NCBI GenBank assembly: GCA_033344735.1
Contig: JAWPMW010000001.1
Span: 124,001 to 188,000, forward strand
Source of the DNA: Gammaproteobacteria bacterium
Lineage (GTDB): Bacteria > Pseudomonadota > Gammaproteobacteria > UBA4575
Length of the DNA stretch: 64,000 nucleotides
Reading direction: 5' to 3'
Both the position numbers and the translations under genes were made by a program. The notes beneath the pieces are model-generated. The model had not been told where the DNA came from and did no database searches. It saw only the letters and a program-made list of their open reading frames with translations. Shown piece by piece: positions 29,425-40,176 of this stretch. Within the stretch, counting starts at the first letter, position 1, and each line of letters begins with the position of its first letter.

Positions 29425-30138
29425 ATGAATTCAAGTAATCCTCAACAGGCGCTTAACCTACAGCTTGCGCAAGCCAATACTTTTGAAACCTATTACCCGG
29501 GTTCAGATGCGACATTAGTGAGTGTGCTAAAGAATGTGGCATCAGGCGTACTAGAGGAGCCGCAAATTTTTCTATGGGGCGTTGAAGGCACTGGGAAAAC
29601 ACATCTATTACAAGCCATGTGTCGAATTGCTTCGGAGTCACATAAGCGTGCTATGTATATTCCAATGAAAGATTTATTAACCCAAGACCCTGCAAGTATA
29701 GGAGAACTACAAGACTTGGATTTAGTGTGTATTGATGATGTTCAAGTAATAGCAAAAAACCCGCAATGGGAAAAAGCGTTATTTAATTTTATCAACCATC
29801 ATCGTTCGCAGAAAACCATTATTGTTATTTCTTCACTGTCAGAACCAACAGAAACATTGTTTGAATTGGCTGATCTAAATTCACGTGCAGTGTGGGGGCC
29901 GGTATACAAATTAACACCGTTAGAAGAACCACAATTAAACGATGCTTTGAATTTTCATGTAAAAGTGCGTGGATTGGACCTGAGTGATGAAGTTAAAAAT
30001 TACTTACTGACACGTTACAAGCGTGATGTATCAAGCATGGTGAAAATGGTAGACGTGTTAGACAAAGCGTCACTAGAAGAACAACGCAAAGTGACTATTC
30101 CTTTCTTAAAGAAAACGCTAGCTACGCTTCCTTCTTAG
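29425..30138 (+). CDS. hda: DnaA regulatory inactivator Hda
   Basis: Hda is a DnaA-like AAA+ protein that, with the clamp, triggers hydrolysis of DnaA-ATP. It begins with a clamp-binding-type N-terminus (QQALNLQLAQANTFETYYPG), then Walker A GVEGTGKTHL and Walker B LVCIDDVQVI. Its 237 residues match Hda and are too short for DnaA. Its 3' end overlaps the DUF2069 gene on the reverse strand by 17 bases. Confidence 0.95.
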   Translation: MNSSNPQQALNLQLAQANTFETYYPGSDATLVSVLKNVASGVLEEPQIFLWGVEGTGKTHLLQAMCRIASESHKRAMYIPMKDLLTQDPASIGELQDLDLVCIDDVQVIAKNPQWEKALFNFINHHRSQKTIIVISSLSEPTETLFELADLNSRAVWGPVYKLTPLEEPQLNDALNFHVKVRGLDLSDEVKNYLLTRYKRDVSSMVKMVDVLDKASLEEQRKVTIPFLKKTLATLPS

Positions 30139-30466
30139 GCCGAGTATCGTGTGTGCGGCAATACATCACCGTGCCAACAAAAATTAATAAACTCATGGAT
30201 ACTTGTAAAGCACCCAGAGGCCACTGAGACTCATTGGCGCAGTTCCAAATACCAATTGTAAAATACGCCCATATAAATAAAGTCACCCACTTAAACGTTT
30301 TAAAGTTTTCATTCAGCAAACCACGCAAAGGAAGCAACAAAGGGGCGACAATAAATAACAAAGTAACACTCTTAGGAATAATCGTCACAGGGTTAAGCCA
30401 GCCAATCCAAAGCACTTGGCCAAACAATAAAACGAAATAACTAAGGAGCGTGAGTTTGTAATACAT
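30122..30466 (-). CDS. DUF2069 membrane protein
   Basis: A small protein of 114 residues with about four hydrophobic helices and the family landmarks LLLPLRGLL and FIWAYFTIGIWN. I take the ATG at 30466. A TTG at 30490 would extend it by eight codons and overlap wrbA. Function is unknown. The family is regularly found between wrbA and hda in gammaproteobacteria, as it is here. Confidence 0.8.
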   Translation of the reverse strand: MYYKLTLLSYFVLLFGQVLWIGWLNPVTIIPKSVTLLFIVAPLLLPLRGLLNENFKTFKWVTLFIWAYFTIGIWNCANESQWPLGALQVSMSLLIFVGTVMYCRTHDTRPKKEA

Positions 30467-30476
30467 AAAGAGGTTC

Positions 30477-31411
<935 letters not shown>

Positions 31412-31455
31412 GATAGTAGTAGTATTAATGCAATAAGCAAAATTAAAAGTAATTA

Positions 31456-31461
31456 TATAAT
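31456..31461 (+). promoter_or_regulatory. Possible -10 element for the polysaccharide operon
   Basis: A consensus TATAAT lies 14 bases before the flippase ATG, with no clear -35 and no Shine-Dalgarno sequence. If it is used, the transcript would have a leader of only a few bases. The gap between divergent yfgD and flippase genes is 63 bases and holds no JUMPstart or ops element that I can see. Confidence 0.35.
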
Positions 31462-31474
31462 ATGATGAATTTTT

Positions 31475-32746
31475 ATGTTGCTATCTAAGTTATTTTTGGA
31501 GGGGTTGAAGCAGCCCGGTTATGCTTTACTAGATCAGATAGTTGTAACTCTGTCTAATTTTTTAACATTTGTAATCCTAGCCCGCTATCTCGAGGTGGAT
31601 GACTTGGGTTTGTATACGCTACTGTTTACCATAAGTGTGGTCATGCTTGGTATACATAATGCTTTGATAGCGGAGCCAATAAGAGTCAAAGGCGTTGCTT
31701 ATAAAAAACAACGCTGTAAAAGTTATATTTCTTGTCAGCTTGCTATGCATTTAATTTTAACAGTATTTCTTTCTTTCGTGACTTTATTGTTAACTTATTT
31801 TTACAATTTCGACTCAACATTAATATTAAGTTACTTGTTCTTTGTTGTATTTGTTTTAGCAAACCAATTTACTCGAAGTGTCTATATAGCATTGTTTGAT
31901 ATTAAAAGGTTATTTTATATAGATTTGACAACAAATATTATAAGAGTATTCATCGTTGTTGTTGTTATGCATTATTCAAATGCTTCATTGAATTTAGCTT
32001 TTGTGGTTTCAACTATTAGTTGGATCTTGGCTGTAGCTTATTTATTTATCGACTTAAATAAATTCTATTTTTCCCTGGAATATAAGGTTAAAGAGTCATG
32101 TTTAAGTATAACTATCAAGAGCTGGGACATGGGTAAATGGCTGCTGTTAGAGGCATTGGCTTACAGTTTTTCAATACAAATCTATGTTATTGCGCTGGGG
32201 TATTTTAGAGCTGCAGAAGAAGTCGCAGTTTTTGGAGTAGTTCAGAATTTGTTAAATGTGACAAATGTATTTATTGCTGGAGTTGGGTTTTATGCTATGT
32301 CTGCTGTGAGACAAACTTTAAACGATTCTGGAGTTTCGAAATGGTTTTCACAACTGAAGTTATATAGTCTATCCACGCTAATAATTATATCTGGGTTGTT
32401 AGTATTTGTTAGTATTTTTGGAAAAGAAATTCTATTGCTTTTGTATGGAGATGCTTACTCAAATCACGCATATCTAATACCATTGTTCTCGATAGCTTAT
32501 CTATTAGCATGCACTAATAATTTCTACAGAATATTTTATATTTCCTCAGACAATCCACGAATTCCATTTTATGCAAGGTTTCTTTCACTAGTCGTATCTC
32601 TTTGCGCAATATATTTTCTGATAAATAATTTAGGAGTAATAGGTGCTTGCATTGGCTTGATAGTTACACAGGTAAGCTGGTTATTGGTCTATCGTCTGAA
32701 TCATAAAGCTTGGTTTAAAAAATTAAATAATGAAATATATGTATGA
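31475..32746 (+). CDS. Oligosaccharide flippase (Wzx/MATE-like)
   Basis: This 423-residue protein has about twelve hydrophobic helices spread along its length and an N-terminus (QPGYALLDQIVVTLSNFLTF) typical of polysaccharide flippases of the MOP superfamily. It would move undecaprenyl-linked repeat units across the inner membrane. It is the first gene of an eight-gene glycan operon, and its stop overlaps the next start by four bases (ATGA). Confidence 0.85.
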   Translation: MLLSKLFLEGLKQPGYALLDQIVVTLSNFLTFVILARYLEVDDLGLYTLLFTISVVMLGIHNALIAEPIRVKGVAYKKQRCKSYISCQLAMHLILTVFLSFVTLLLTYFYNFDSTLILSYLFFVVFVLANQFTRSVYIALFDIKRLFYIDLTTNIIRVFIVVVVMHYSNASLNLAFVVSTISWILAVAYLFIDLNKFYFSLEYKVKESCLSITIKSWDMGKWLLLEALAYSFSIQIYVIALGYFRAAEEVAVFGVVQNLLNVTNVFIAGVGFYAMSAVRQTLNDSGVSKWFSQLKLYSLSTLIIISGLLVFVSIFGKEILLLLYGDAYSNHAYLIPLFSIAYLLACTNNFYRIFYISSDNPRIPFYARFLSLVVSLCAIYFLINNLGVIGACIGLIVTQVSWLLVYRLNHKAWFKKLNNEIYV

Positions 32747-34704
32747 AAGCAAGAATTATTTTATATAATTTAATTATTACGTTACTAATTCCCAATATCG
32801 TGCATGCTGATGTTGCAGTTATTTATGAGAATTCTGAATGTAAAGAGAATTTGGAAAGTTGCTTTATTTCAAAATATGAAAATATTGTAGAAGCAATTCA
32901 TTCTGTTAAGAAGGCTAAATTAAATCGTGATACAAAAGTAAAATTTTCTTTCGATAATGGGGATTATTACTTTGATCAAACATTAAGCATATCTGCAAGT
33001 GGGTTTCCGGAAAAAGTTAAAGAGATAAATCTTATTGGTGATGGTGATAATGTAAGATTTATTGGTGGGGTAGCATTTGGTATTAATGAATCTAACGTAA
33101 ATAATACTTATGCAAATAATTATACATATGACTTGGGGTATTTAAATAAACTAGATGAAAAGCTTTATTGGGGGCGTGGCGATTATTCTTTTGAAGAGTT
33201 AATAATTAATAAGCGACCATATCAATTAGCTAGATGGCCAAATCATGGATATTTAAGAACTGGAGATGTTATATCAATAGGATCTATACCGCGCGAGGCA
33301 AGAATATCTCCTAATTTGCCTGTATTTAAATTTAATAGTAAGCGTATAAGAAATTGGGCCGGTGAATCAGATATATGGGTAAGAGGTTACTTTAAATGGG
33401 ATTGGTTCGATGAGCCACTCAAAATTAAGTCAATTAATTTTAACAAACATGCAATTACGCTAGATTCACCTCACTATTATGGGTTACATGAAAATAGGAG
33501 GTTCTACTTTTCAAACATTAGAAGTGAACTTGATGTTGCAGGTGAGTTTTATATAGAACGTAAAAGAAAATTATTAAAGTTTATATTTAAAGGTGATAAT
33601 AAAAATTATGATGCAATTTTAACTTTGCTCAAGTCACCTTTAATAAAATTATCTAATGTAGAAAATGTCTTAGTTGAAAATATCACATTTATTGGTGGGC
33701 GTGGCATAGGTATTAAAGTTGAGGGCGGTGTCAATAATACTATTAAAGATTGCGAGTTTATAGGGTCGGGTGTAAGTGCAATTCATATTGATGGTGGCAT
33801 TAAACATAATTTATTGAATAATATTATTTCATATATTGGCGCTAGTCCAATAGTCATTAATGCGGGAGATAGGCAATCTCTTGAATCTTCTAAACATTTG
33901 GTTAAAGGAAATATAATTGAACATTATGGCAGGCACATTGCTACTAAACAGGCTGGAATAAAATTATATGGTGTAGGTGTCACTGTTGAAGAAAATTTAA
34001 TTAGAAATGCGCCGCATATGGGGATTTATTTCGAAGGTAATGAACATAAGATTGAAAATAATATTATCCATGATGTATGTCTCGATACTGGTGATGCAGG
34101 TGCAATCTATGCAGGCAGAGATTGGTCATATAGAGGCAATCTTATAAAGCGTAATTTATTTTTCAACATCTCTAAGTCTAAAGGTTTAGATGATGTCAAT
34201 GCTGTTTACCTGGATGACATGTTAAGTGGCACAACTATTGTGGAGAATATATTTTATAATGTTTACCGCGGTGTCTTGATAGGTGGTGGTAGGGATAATT
34301 CTGTCATAGACAATCTGTTTGTTGAAACTCATATACCAATTCATGCAGATGATCGGGCATTGAATTGGGCTTCTAATTCAATTGAAAAGGGTAATGTAAT
34401 GTTTAAAAAATTAAACACGGTCCCATTTCAAAGTGATGTATGGGTCGATAGTTATCCGGGAATCTCTTCAATAATAAATAGTGATCCTGGAGTGCCTTTG
34501 AATAATAAGGTTTATAATAATAATTTTATTAACAGTGGAAAAAATAATATTGCTGAAAGTGTGAAAGATAATGGTATCTATAAAGATAATATTTCATTTG
34601 TAGATTTGGAGGGGTTATCTTCAAAGCAAATTAAAAAAATTCTATATCATTGTTCGGTTAAGGATGCCTGTAATTTTAAAGATATTCTAGACTATATTTA
34701 TTGA
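32743..34704 (+). CDS. Secreted right-handed beta-helix protein, possible polysaccharide lyase/epimerase
   Basis: The protein has 653 residues, starting with a signal peptide (cleavage near VHA-DVAV). From about residue 300 it shows repeated N-x-I-x-N or I-x-G turns, such as NVLVENITFIGGRGIGIKVE and NNTIKDCEFIGSGVSAIHID, the pattern of a right-handed parallel beta-helix. Such folds occur in polysaccharide lyases, AlgG-type epimerases and hydrolases. I cannot assign the reaction. It sits between the flippase and polymerase genes with four-base overlap upstream, so it likely trims or modifies the exported polymer in the periplasm. Confidence 0.8.
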   Translation: MKARIILYNLIITLLIPNIVHADVAVIYENSECKENLESCFISKYENIVEAIHSVKKAKLNRDTKVKFSFDNGDYYFDQTLSISASGFPEKVKEINLIGDGDNVRFIGGVAFGINESNVNNTYANNYTYDLGYLNKLDEKLYWGRGDYSFEELIINKRPYQLARWPNHGYLRTGDVISIGSIPREARISPNLPVFKFNSKRIRNWAGESDIWVRGYFKWDWFDEPLKIKSINFNKHAITLDSPHYYGLHENRRFYFSNIRSELDVAGEFYIERKRKLLKFIFKGDNKNYDAILTLLKSPLIKLSNVENVLVENITFIGGRGIGIKVEGGVNNTIKDCEFIGSGVSAIHIDGGIKHNLLNNIISYIGASPIVINAGDRQSLESSKHLVKGNIIEHYGRHIATKQAGIKLYGVGVTVEENLIRNAPHMGIYFEGNEHKIENNIIHDVCLDTGDAGAIYAGRDWSYRGNLIKRNLFFNISKSKGLDDVNAVYLDDMLSGTTIVENIFYNVYRGVLIGGGRDNSVIDNLFVETHIPIHADDRALNWASNSIEKGNVMFKKLNTVPFQSDVWVDSYPGISSIINSDPGVPLNNKVYNNNFINSGKNNIAESVKDNGIYKDNISFVDLEGLSSKQIKKILYHCSVKDACNFKDILDYIY

Positions 34705-34713
34705 TTGACCAAT

Positions 34714-36042
34714 ATGTCTGTATTGATTGTTTTTATAATAATAATTTTAATGTTATTCCTAGCGTTATACTCTCCTCCTGGGTTTATATATTTGATTCTG
34801 CTAGTGGGAGGGATCCCCATTTCATTATTAACTGGCCCAGCGATATTTTTAGAAACATTTGGTGGGTTAAATTCCCAAGCATTATTTCTTTTCGCTGTTT
34901 TTCTTGCTGTTCTATTAATAGTCATTATCAATCTGCAAAAAGCAACTTTAGTAATATTAAAGCATAATATATATTTGTTGTTCTGTTTTTTTGCGATGCT
35001 ATCATTATTTTGGTCGAATGCTGGAATGGAGTCTTTAAGGTCATATGTTAAATATGTATTTCCTTTTATTTTTTATGTGATGGTAGTTGTATCGCTGGCG
35101 AATAATTTTAAGAAAATAAAAGTTGTTGAAATCATTATCTATCTTGCTGCTATATCAAGTATAGCCATTGCTATATTGAATGTATTTTCGGGAGGTCTGT
35201 TTGGGCCTGTCAAGCAAACTTATGGGGTCCTTGGGTTGCATACATTGGCTGTCCCTTATATGAGCCCGGCGAATTTTTCATTTTTCTTGTTAGTGCCTGG
35301 ATTTCTGGCTTTATCGAAATGGTTGCAGGATAAAGACAAACTTAGTCTTGTAGTTTATATAGTTATATCTATGTCAGTTATATTGGCTTTTGTAAGAATT
35401 GGAATACTTTCTTATTTTGTCGGTTCTATTATTGTTTATTTTTTGCTTAGTAAGAATAATTTATTTAAGGTCCTTGTGAGTTCGGCGTTATTGTTTGTCG
35501 TAGTATCTTCATTTTTCTACCTTGATCAAATGAAAGAAAGAATGTTTTATGATCCTAATACGGCTAGCTATCTAGATATAATAAATGATCCTGATAAGTT
35601 TATCAGTAATCTGAATACTTCTGGTAGGCTGGAGTTATGGGAAAGTGCTAGTAGAGAATTTAAAGATAGCGATATAGTTTTAGGGTCAGGTTCCGGATCT
35701 GTTGATGCGTGGTTAGGCAGATATGGCCATGTGAATGCATTGCACTCAGATTTTTATAGATTATTTTTAGACCTTGGCTTGACAGGACTAATTATTTATT
35801 TGGCGGCAATATTTCAGTTAATCTATGTCTGTGTTCGTTCATATAAATTAGGTTTCATTTTTAGGGTAAATGATGCCGTAATATATAGCGTGGTTTCTAT
35901 TGCATCCATAGTGACTATGCTAATAACCATGCTAACTGATAATACATTAAATTATGCAACTGAGTTTGGTGTTTATGTGTATGGGGTGTCCGCTTTATCT
36001 TATATTCACTATAGAAGGATGTTGGCCTTTAAGAAGTCATGA
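34714..36042 (+). CDS. O-antigen ligase/polymerase family membrane protein (Wzy-like)
   Basis: This protein of about 442 residues has ten or more hydrophobic helices and, near residue 320, the Wzy_C-type periplasmic segment GSGSVDAWLGRYGHVNALHS leading into a D-x3-L-F-x-D-L-G-L-x-G pattern. This suits a repeat-unit polymerase, with a WaaL-type ligase as the alternative. I prefer the ATG at 34714. A TTG at 34705 directly after the upstream stop is possible. Its stop overlaps the following transferase start. Confidence 0.8.
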   Translation: MSVLIVFIIIILMLFLALYSPPGFIYLILLVGGIPISLLTGPAIFLETFGGLNSQALFLFAVFLAVLLIVIINLQKATLVILKHNIYLLFCFFAMLSLFWSNAGMESLRSYVKYVFPFIFYVMVVVSLANNFKKIKVVEIIIYLAAISSIAIAILNVFSGGLFGPVKQTYGVLGLHTLAVPYMSPANFSFFLLVPGFLALSKWLQDKDKLSLVVYIVISMSVILAFVRIGILSYFVGSIIVYFLLSKNNLFKVLVSSALLFVVVSSFFYLDQMKERMFYDPNTASYLDIINDPDKFISNLNTSGRLELWESASREFKDSDIVLGSGSGSVDAWLGRYGHVNALHSDFYRLFLDLGLTGLIIYLAAIFQLIYVCVRSYKLGFIFRVNDAVIYSVVSIASIVTMLITMLTDNTLNYATEFGVYVYGVSALSYIHYRRMLAFKKS

Positions 36043-37154
36043 ATACTAATTTTAGAGGCGTTGTAATTCTGCAAAAAATATTACCTCATTACAGAATACC
36101 ATTCTTTGATGAACTTGATGGGTTGTTACGAGATAAAAATATAGTTTTACAGATCCTATATTCGAATGAAGAGAGTGGACAAGTACCAAAGACTATAAAT
36201 GTAAATAAAAGATGGGCGAAGAAAGTCGGGTGTCAATATTACAAATTATTTGGTAAGACAATATATAGGATGGCGCTGGGTAAAGAGATAAAGTCAAATC
36301 TATTGATTGCAGAACATGCGGCAAGTTTTATTAACTTATATCTAATATTGCTAAATAATCCTGCAGATAAAATTGCACTTTGGGGGCATGGAGAGAATCT
36401 TCAGGGCGATGGTAACGGTAAAATAAAAGACTTTATTCTGAATAAAGCAGATTGGTGGTTTGGTTACACTGAGCATACTAGAAGAGTGTTGATAAACAAA
36501 GGTTATAATCAAAAAAACATAACGATCGTTAATAATTCAATTGATACTTCTATCTTTGAAGTTGAAAAGGTCGAATATGATACTAAAGTCAAAGAGATCA
36601 AACATAAATACAATATAGTTGGAGAAAATATATGTGTTTATTGTGGCGGTATTTATTCTCACAAAAAAATTGATTTTCTGCTTGAGGCTTCTTTAAGATT
36701 AGCGAATGAAATAGAAAATTTTACTATTTTAATAATCGGTGAAGGTCCAGACCAAGATAAAGTTGAGAATGCTGCAGAGAATAATTCATGTATAAAATTT
36801 GTAGGCCCGTTATTCGGTAGTGATAGAGTGCCTTACTTGAAGATGTCAAAAGCTATGCTAATGCCCGGATTGGTGGGCCTAGCAATTATTGATAGTTTTT
36901 CTGCAAAAACACCAATTATTACAACAGACATCCCGATTCATAGTCCAGAAATTGAGTATATGAATGATGGTTTTAATGGAATGATGGTTGAGTATGATAT
37001 TGATGCATATGTCAAAGCTGTTAAAGATTATTTAAGCAGCCCTCTAAAGCAAGCCACTCTAGAGAAGGGATGTGAGAGATCATCTGAATTGTATTCTATT
37101 CAATCAATGGCAGAAAATTTTGCAGGTGGAATAATGAAATGTCTTGAAAGTTAA
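36039..37154 (+). CDS. Glycosyltransferase (GT4-like)
   Basis: A 371-residue GT-B-fold protein. The C-terminal half carries NICVYCGGIYSHKKIDFLLE, IIGEGPDQDKVENAA and KFVGPLFGSDRVPYLKMSKA, the nucleotide-sugar-binding half of family 4 enzymes. The usual E-x7-E acceptor motif is weak (GLVGLAIIDSFSAKTPII), so it is a divergent member. Donor and acceptor are unknown. It is coupled to both neighbours (ATGA before, TAATGA after). Confidence 0.8.
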   Translation: MNTNFRGVVILQKILPHYRIPFFDELDGLLRDKNIVLQILYSNEESGQVPKTINVNKRWAKKVGCQYYKLFGKTIYRMALGKEIKSNLLIAEHAASFINLYLILLNNPADKIALWGHGENLQGDGNGKIKDFILNKADWWFGYTEHTRRVLINKGYNQKNITIVNNSIDTSIFEVEKVEYDTKVKEIKHKYNIVGENICVYCGGIYSHKKIDFLLEASLRLANEIENFTILIIGEGPDQDKVENAAENNSCIKFVGPLFGSDRVPYLKMSKAMLMPGLVGLAIIDSFSAKTPIITTDIPIHSPEIEYMNDGFNGMMVEYDIDAYVKAVKDYLSSPLKQATLEKGCERSSELYSIQSMAENFAGGIMKCLES

Positions 37155-38326
37155 TGAGGATTCTTCTAGCCCATAATTTTTACAGAACAACTGCACCAAG
37201 TGGTGAAGACATAGCGTATTCAAATGAAAAGGAAATGCTATCTAATAGTGGTCTGAATATTGCCACATTTGAAAAATTTAATGATGACTTGGAAGGTTTT
37301 AGTGGATTGGAGAGATTAAAGCTTGGGTTGAGTAATAGTTGGTCGTCGGTCTCTTATAGAAACATAAAATCAAAAATACAATCTTTTAAACCCGATATAG
37401 TTCATTTTCATAATACATTTCCTCAAATAACACCAAGCGGATACGCTGCCTGTAAGGACATGGGTATACCTGTCATTCAAACATTGCATAATTTTAGATT
37501 GCTTTGTGCTAATGCTTTGCTTTTGAGAGAAGGTAAGTCTTGTGAGCTTTGCGTTTCTGGCTCTATGTTTAATGCGTTAAAATATAAATGTTATAGAAAT
37601 TCTCTTTCTGCGACTGCTTCACAAGTCCTTTGTTTAAAAAGAAATCGTTATAATGGATCTTATGCAAATAACGTAGATCGTTATATAACGCTGACCAAGT
37701 TTGCAGAGAAAAAATTTATAGAAGCGGGTTTTTCATCTGAGCAATTTGTTACGCGGCCAAATTTCTTGCCAGATCCTCCGAAGATGAGAGAAATAAAGCA
37801 AAATTATGCAATTTTTGTTGGCAGAGTGACCGAAGAAAAAGGTGTATATACTCTCTTAAATGCTTGGAAAAAAACTAATGGAATAGAGTTGAGAATTGTG
37901 GGTGATGGTGAATTATTAGCTAAATGTAAAAAATATGTGGATGAAAATAATATTAATGTAAGATTTATGGGTTATTTATCTAGGCATGAAGTGATTCCAG
38001 CTATTCAAGATGCAAGCTTTATGATTCTACCTTCAAATTGTTATGAGGGATTTCCTATTAGTTTATTAGAAGCATTTGCTTGTGGAACGCCCATTATAGT
38101 GTCGAATATAGGTGGTCAATCGGAGATTATAAAAGATGGTGTTACTGGCTTGACGTTTGAAGTAGGTAATTCAGGCGATCTCGCTGATGTGTGTAGCCAT
38201 CTTTCTGGCAATGCGGAGTTACTTAAGAGCTTGAGGGTAAATGCAAGAAAGGAATTTGAACGTATGTATACAAGAGAGTCGGTTTTTCAACAGACATTGG
38301 ATATATATAACTCTGTTTTATCGTAA
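37154..38326 (+). CDS. Glycosyltransferase family 4
   Basis: A 390-residue GT4 enzyme with an N-terminal glycine/serine loop (TAPSGEDIAYSNE), an HFHNTFP segment typical of acceptor-site helices and the canonical C-terminal E-x7-E motif in YEGFPISLLEAFACGTPII. The donor cannot be predicted, although GDP-mannose or GDP-fucose made from this locus is plausible. Its start overlaps the previous stop by one base. Confidence 0.88.
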   Translation: MRILLAHNFYRTTAPSGEDIAYSNEKEMLSNSGLNIATFEKFNDDLEGFSGLERLKLGLSNSWSSVSYRNIKSKIQSFKPDIVHFHNTFPQITPSGYAACKDMGIPVIQTLHNFRLLCANALLLREGKSCELCVSGSMFNALKYKCYRNSLSATASQVLCLKRNRYNGSYANNVDRYITLTKFAEKKFIEAGFSSEQFVTRPNFLPDPPKMREIKQNYAIFVGRVTEEKGVYTLLNAWKKTNGIELRIVGDGELLAKCKKYVDENNINVRFMGYLSRHEVIPAIQDASFMILPSNCYEGFPISLLEAFACGTPIIVSNIGGQSEIIKDGVTGLTFEVGNSGDLADVCSHLSGNAELLKSLRVNARKEFERMYTRESVFQQTLDIYNSVLS

Positions 38327-38329
38327 TAA

Positions 38330-39079
38330 ATGAATAGTAATCTGACTATATTTGATATTGAAATATCTGGTAAAGATAAAGCTCAGTTATCATTAGAAAT
38401 TAGTGATGCCATAAAAAATGGTATTGAGCCGCTAACCTTGGCATGTGCTAATCCTCACTCACTTGTAGTTAGTCTTGATGATGCCCTTTTTAAAAAGGCA
38501 TTAAAAAGTACTAATGTACTGGTTGCAGATGGAAAAGGAGTTGCGTTGGCAGGTCGTTATGTCAAGAAACATCCAGTGGAGAGAATTACTGGTTTTGATA
38601 TGTTTTCAATAACCATGAAAGAACTTGAAAGACTTGAGAAAAGTGTTTTTTTCTTTGGTTCCTCAGATCTTGTTTTAAATAAAATTGCGAGTGCAGTTGG
38701 GAAGGATTATCCAGGTGTGAGATTGGCTGGTGTATTGTCTCCACCATTCGGCGAGTGGTCCATCGATGAAAATAATGAGATGATTGAACGTATTAATAAA
38801 GAAAAACCAGATGTTCTATGGGTGGGGATGACTGCACCCAAGCAAGAAAAATGGGTTGAGCAGAATAAATCAAAGTTAAATGTGAAAGTCATAGGCTCTA
38901 TTGGTGCTGTTTTTGACTTTTATGCTGGGACAAAGCCACGAGCGCCAGCGTGGATGTGTTCACTTGGAATTGAGTGGTTGCATAGATTAATAAAAGAGCC
39001 TAAAAGAATGTGGAAAAGAAATTTTATTTCAACTCCATTATTCCTCAGATTGTTGTTCAAAGAATCAAATGGAAAATAA
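38330..39079 (+). CDS. WecG/TagA/CpsF family glycosyltransferase (GT26)
   Basis: This 249-residue protein shows the family hallmarks [40 protein letters not shown] and [21 protein letters not shown]. coli WecG and Bacillus TagA transfer N-acetylmannosamine-type residues onto a lipid-linked primer as the second step of glycan assembly. Its presence implies a lipid-linked first sugar, but no initiating transferase is encoded in the locus. Confidence 0.92.
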   Translation: MNSNLTIFDIEISGKDKAQLSLEISDAIKNGIEPLTLACANPHSLVVSLDDALFKKALKSTNVLVADGKGVALAGRYVKKHPVERITGFDMFSITMKELERLEKSVFFFGSSDLVLNKIASAVGKDYPGVRLAGVLSPPFGEWSIDENNEMIERINKEKPDVLWVGMTAPKQEKWVEQNKSKLNVKVIGSIGAVFDFYAGTKPRAPAWMCSLGIEWLHRLIKEPKRMWKRNFISTPLFLRLLFKESNGK

Positions 39080-39084
39080 TAAGC

Positions 39085-40173
39085 ATGTCAAATAAGATTG
39101 CTCTAATCACCGGTATTACTGGCCAAGATGGCGCCTACTTAGCGGAATTTCTTTTAAAGAAAGGCTATGAGGTTCATGGTATTAAACGCCGTACATCATT
39201 GTTCAATACTGATCGTATTGACCACCTCTATCAGGACCCTCATACAGATAATCAAAAGTTTGTACTTCACTACGGTGATATGACAGATACATCTAGTTTG
39301 ATTCGCATTATTCAACAGATTCAGCCAGATGAGATTTATAACTTAGCAGCACAAAGTCATGTGGCTGTTTCGTTTGAAGAGCCTGAATATACTGCAGATT
39401 CAGATGCCATTGGTGCACTTAGGATACTCGAAGCTATTCGAATTTTAGGTTTTGAAAAGAAAACACGTTACTACCAGGCGTCTACTTCTGAGCTATTTGG
39501 CAAGGTGCAAGAAATACCTCAAAAAGAAACAACACCGTTTTACCCTCGTTCACCTTATGCGGTAGCAAAATTGTATGCATACTGGGTGACAGTAAATTAT
39601 CGAGAGGCTTATGGGATCTATGCCTGTAATGGTATTTTATTTAATCATGAATCACCGTTACGTGGCGAAACTTTTGTCACGCGCAAAATTACTCGTGGAC
39701 TTGCCCGTATTAAAGAAGGTTTAGAGAAATGTTTATACCTGGGAAATATGGATGCTAAACGAGACTGGGGTCATGCGCGAGATTTTGTAGAAGCACAATG
39801 GATAATGCTTCAGCAAGATGAGGCCGAAGATTTTGTGATAGCGACAGGTGAGCAACATAGTGTTCGGGAATTTGTAGAAATTGCCTCTAAAAAAATTGGT
39901 ATTGAAATTACCTGGAGTGGCTCAGGTGTCAATGAAAAAGGCACTGATCAAAATGGAAATGTCGTGATACAGGTGGACCCTCGTTATTTTCGCCCAACTG
40001 AAGTGGAAACTTTGCTGGGTGACCCAAGCAAAGCTAAGGAGAAGCTAGGGTGGGTGCATAAAACAAGTTTTGATAGTTTAGTAAAAGAAATGGTTGATGA
40101 AGACTTGCAGCTTGCAAAGCGTGATGCCTTAATAAAAGAAAAAGGTTTCAAGACTTTCGACTATAAAGAGTAA
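39085..40173 (+). CDS. gmd: GDP-mannose 4,6-dehydratase
   Basis: Gmd makes GDP-4-keto-6-deoxymannose from GDP-mannose. It is an extended SDR enzyme with the NADP motif [16 protein letters not shown], the conserved [15 protein letters not shown] loop and the catalytic Tyr-x3-Lys in [16 protein letters not shown] chose the ATG at 39085, which gives the normal N-terminus [14 protein letters not shown]. The open frame upstream overlaps the previous gene. Fcl is immediately downstream. Confidence 0.97.
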   Translation: MSNKIALITGITGQDGAYLAEFLLKKGYEVHGIKRRTSLFNTDRIDHLYQDPHTDNQKFVLHYGDMTDTSSLIRIIQQIQPDEIYNLAAQSHVAVSFEEPEYTADSDAIGALRILEAIRILGFEKKTRYYQASTSELFGKVQEIPQKETTPFYPRSPYAVAKLYAYWVTVNYREAYGIYACNGILFNHESPLRGETFVTRKITRGLARIKEGLEKCLYLGNMDAKRDWGHARDFVEAQWIMLQQDEAEDFVIATGEQHSVREFVEIASKKIGIEITWSGSGVNEKGTDQNGNVVIQVDPRYFRPTEVETLLGDPSKAKEKLGWVHKTSFDSLVKEMVDEDLQLAKRDALIKEKGFKTFDYKE

Positions 40174-40176
40174 GTA

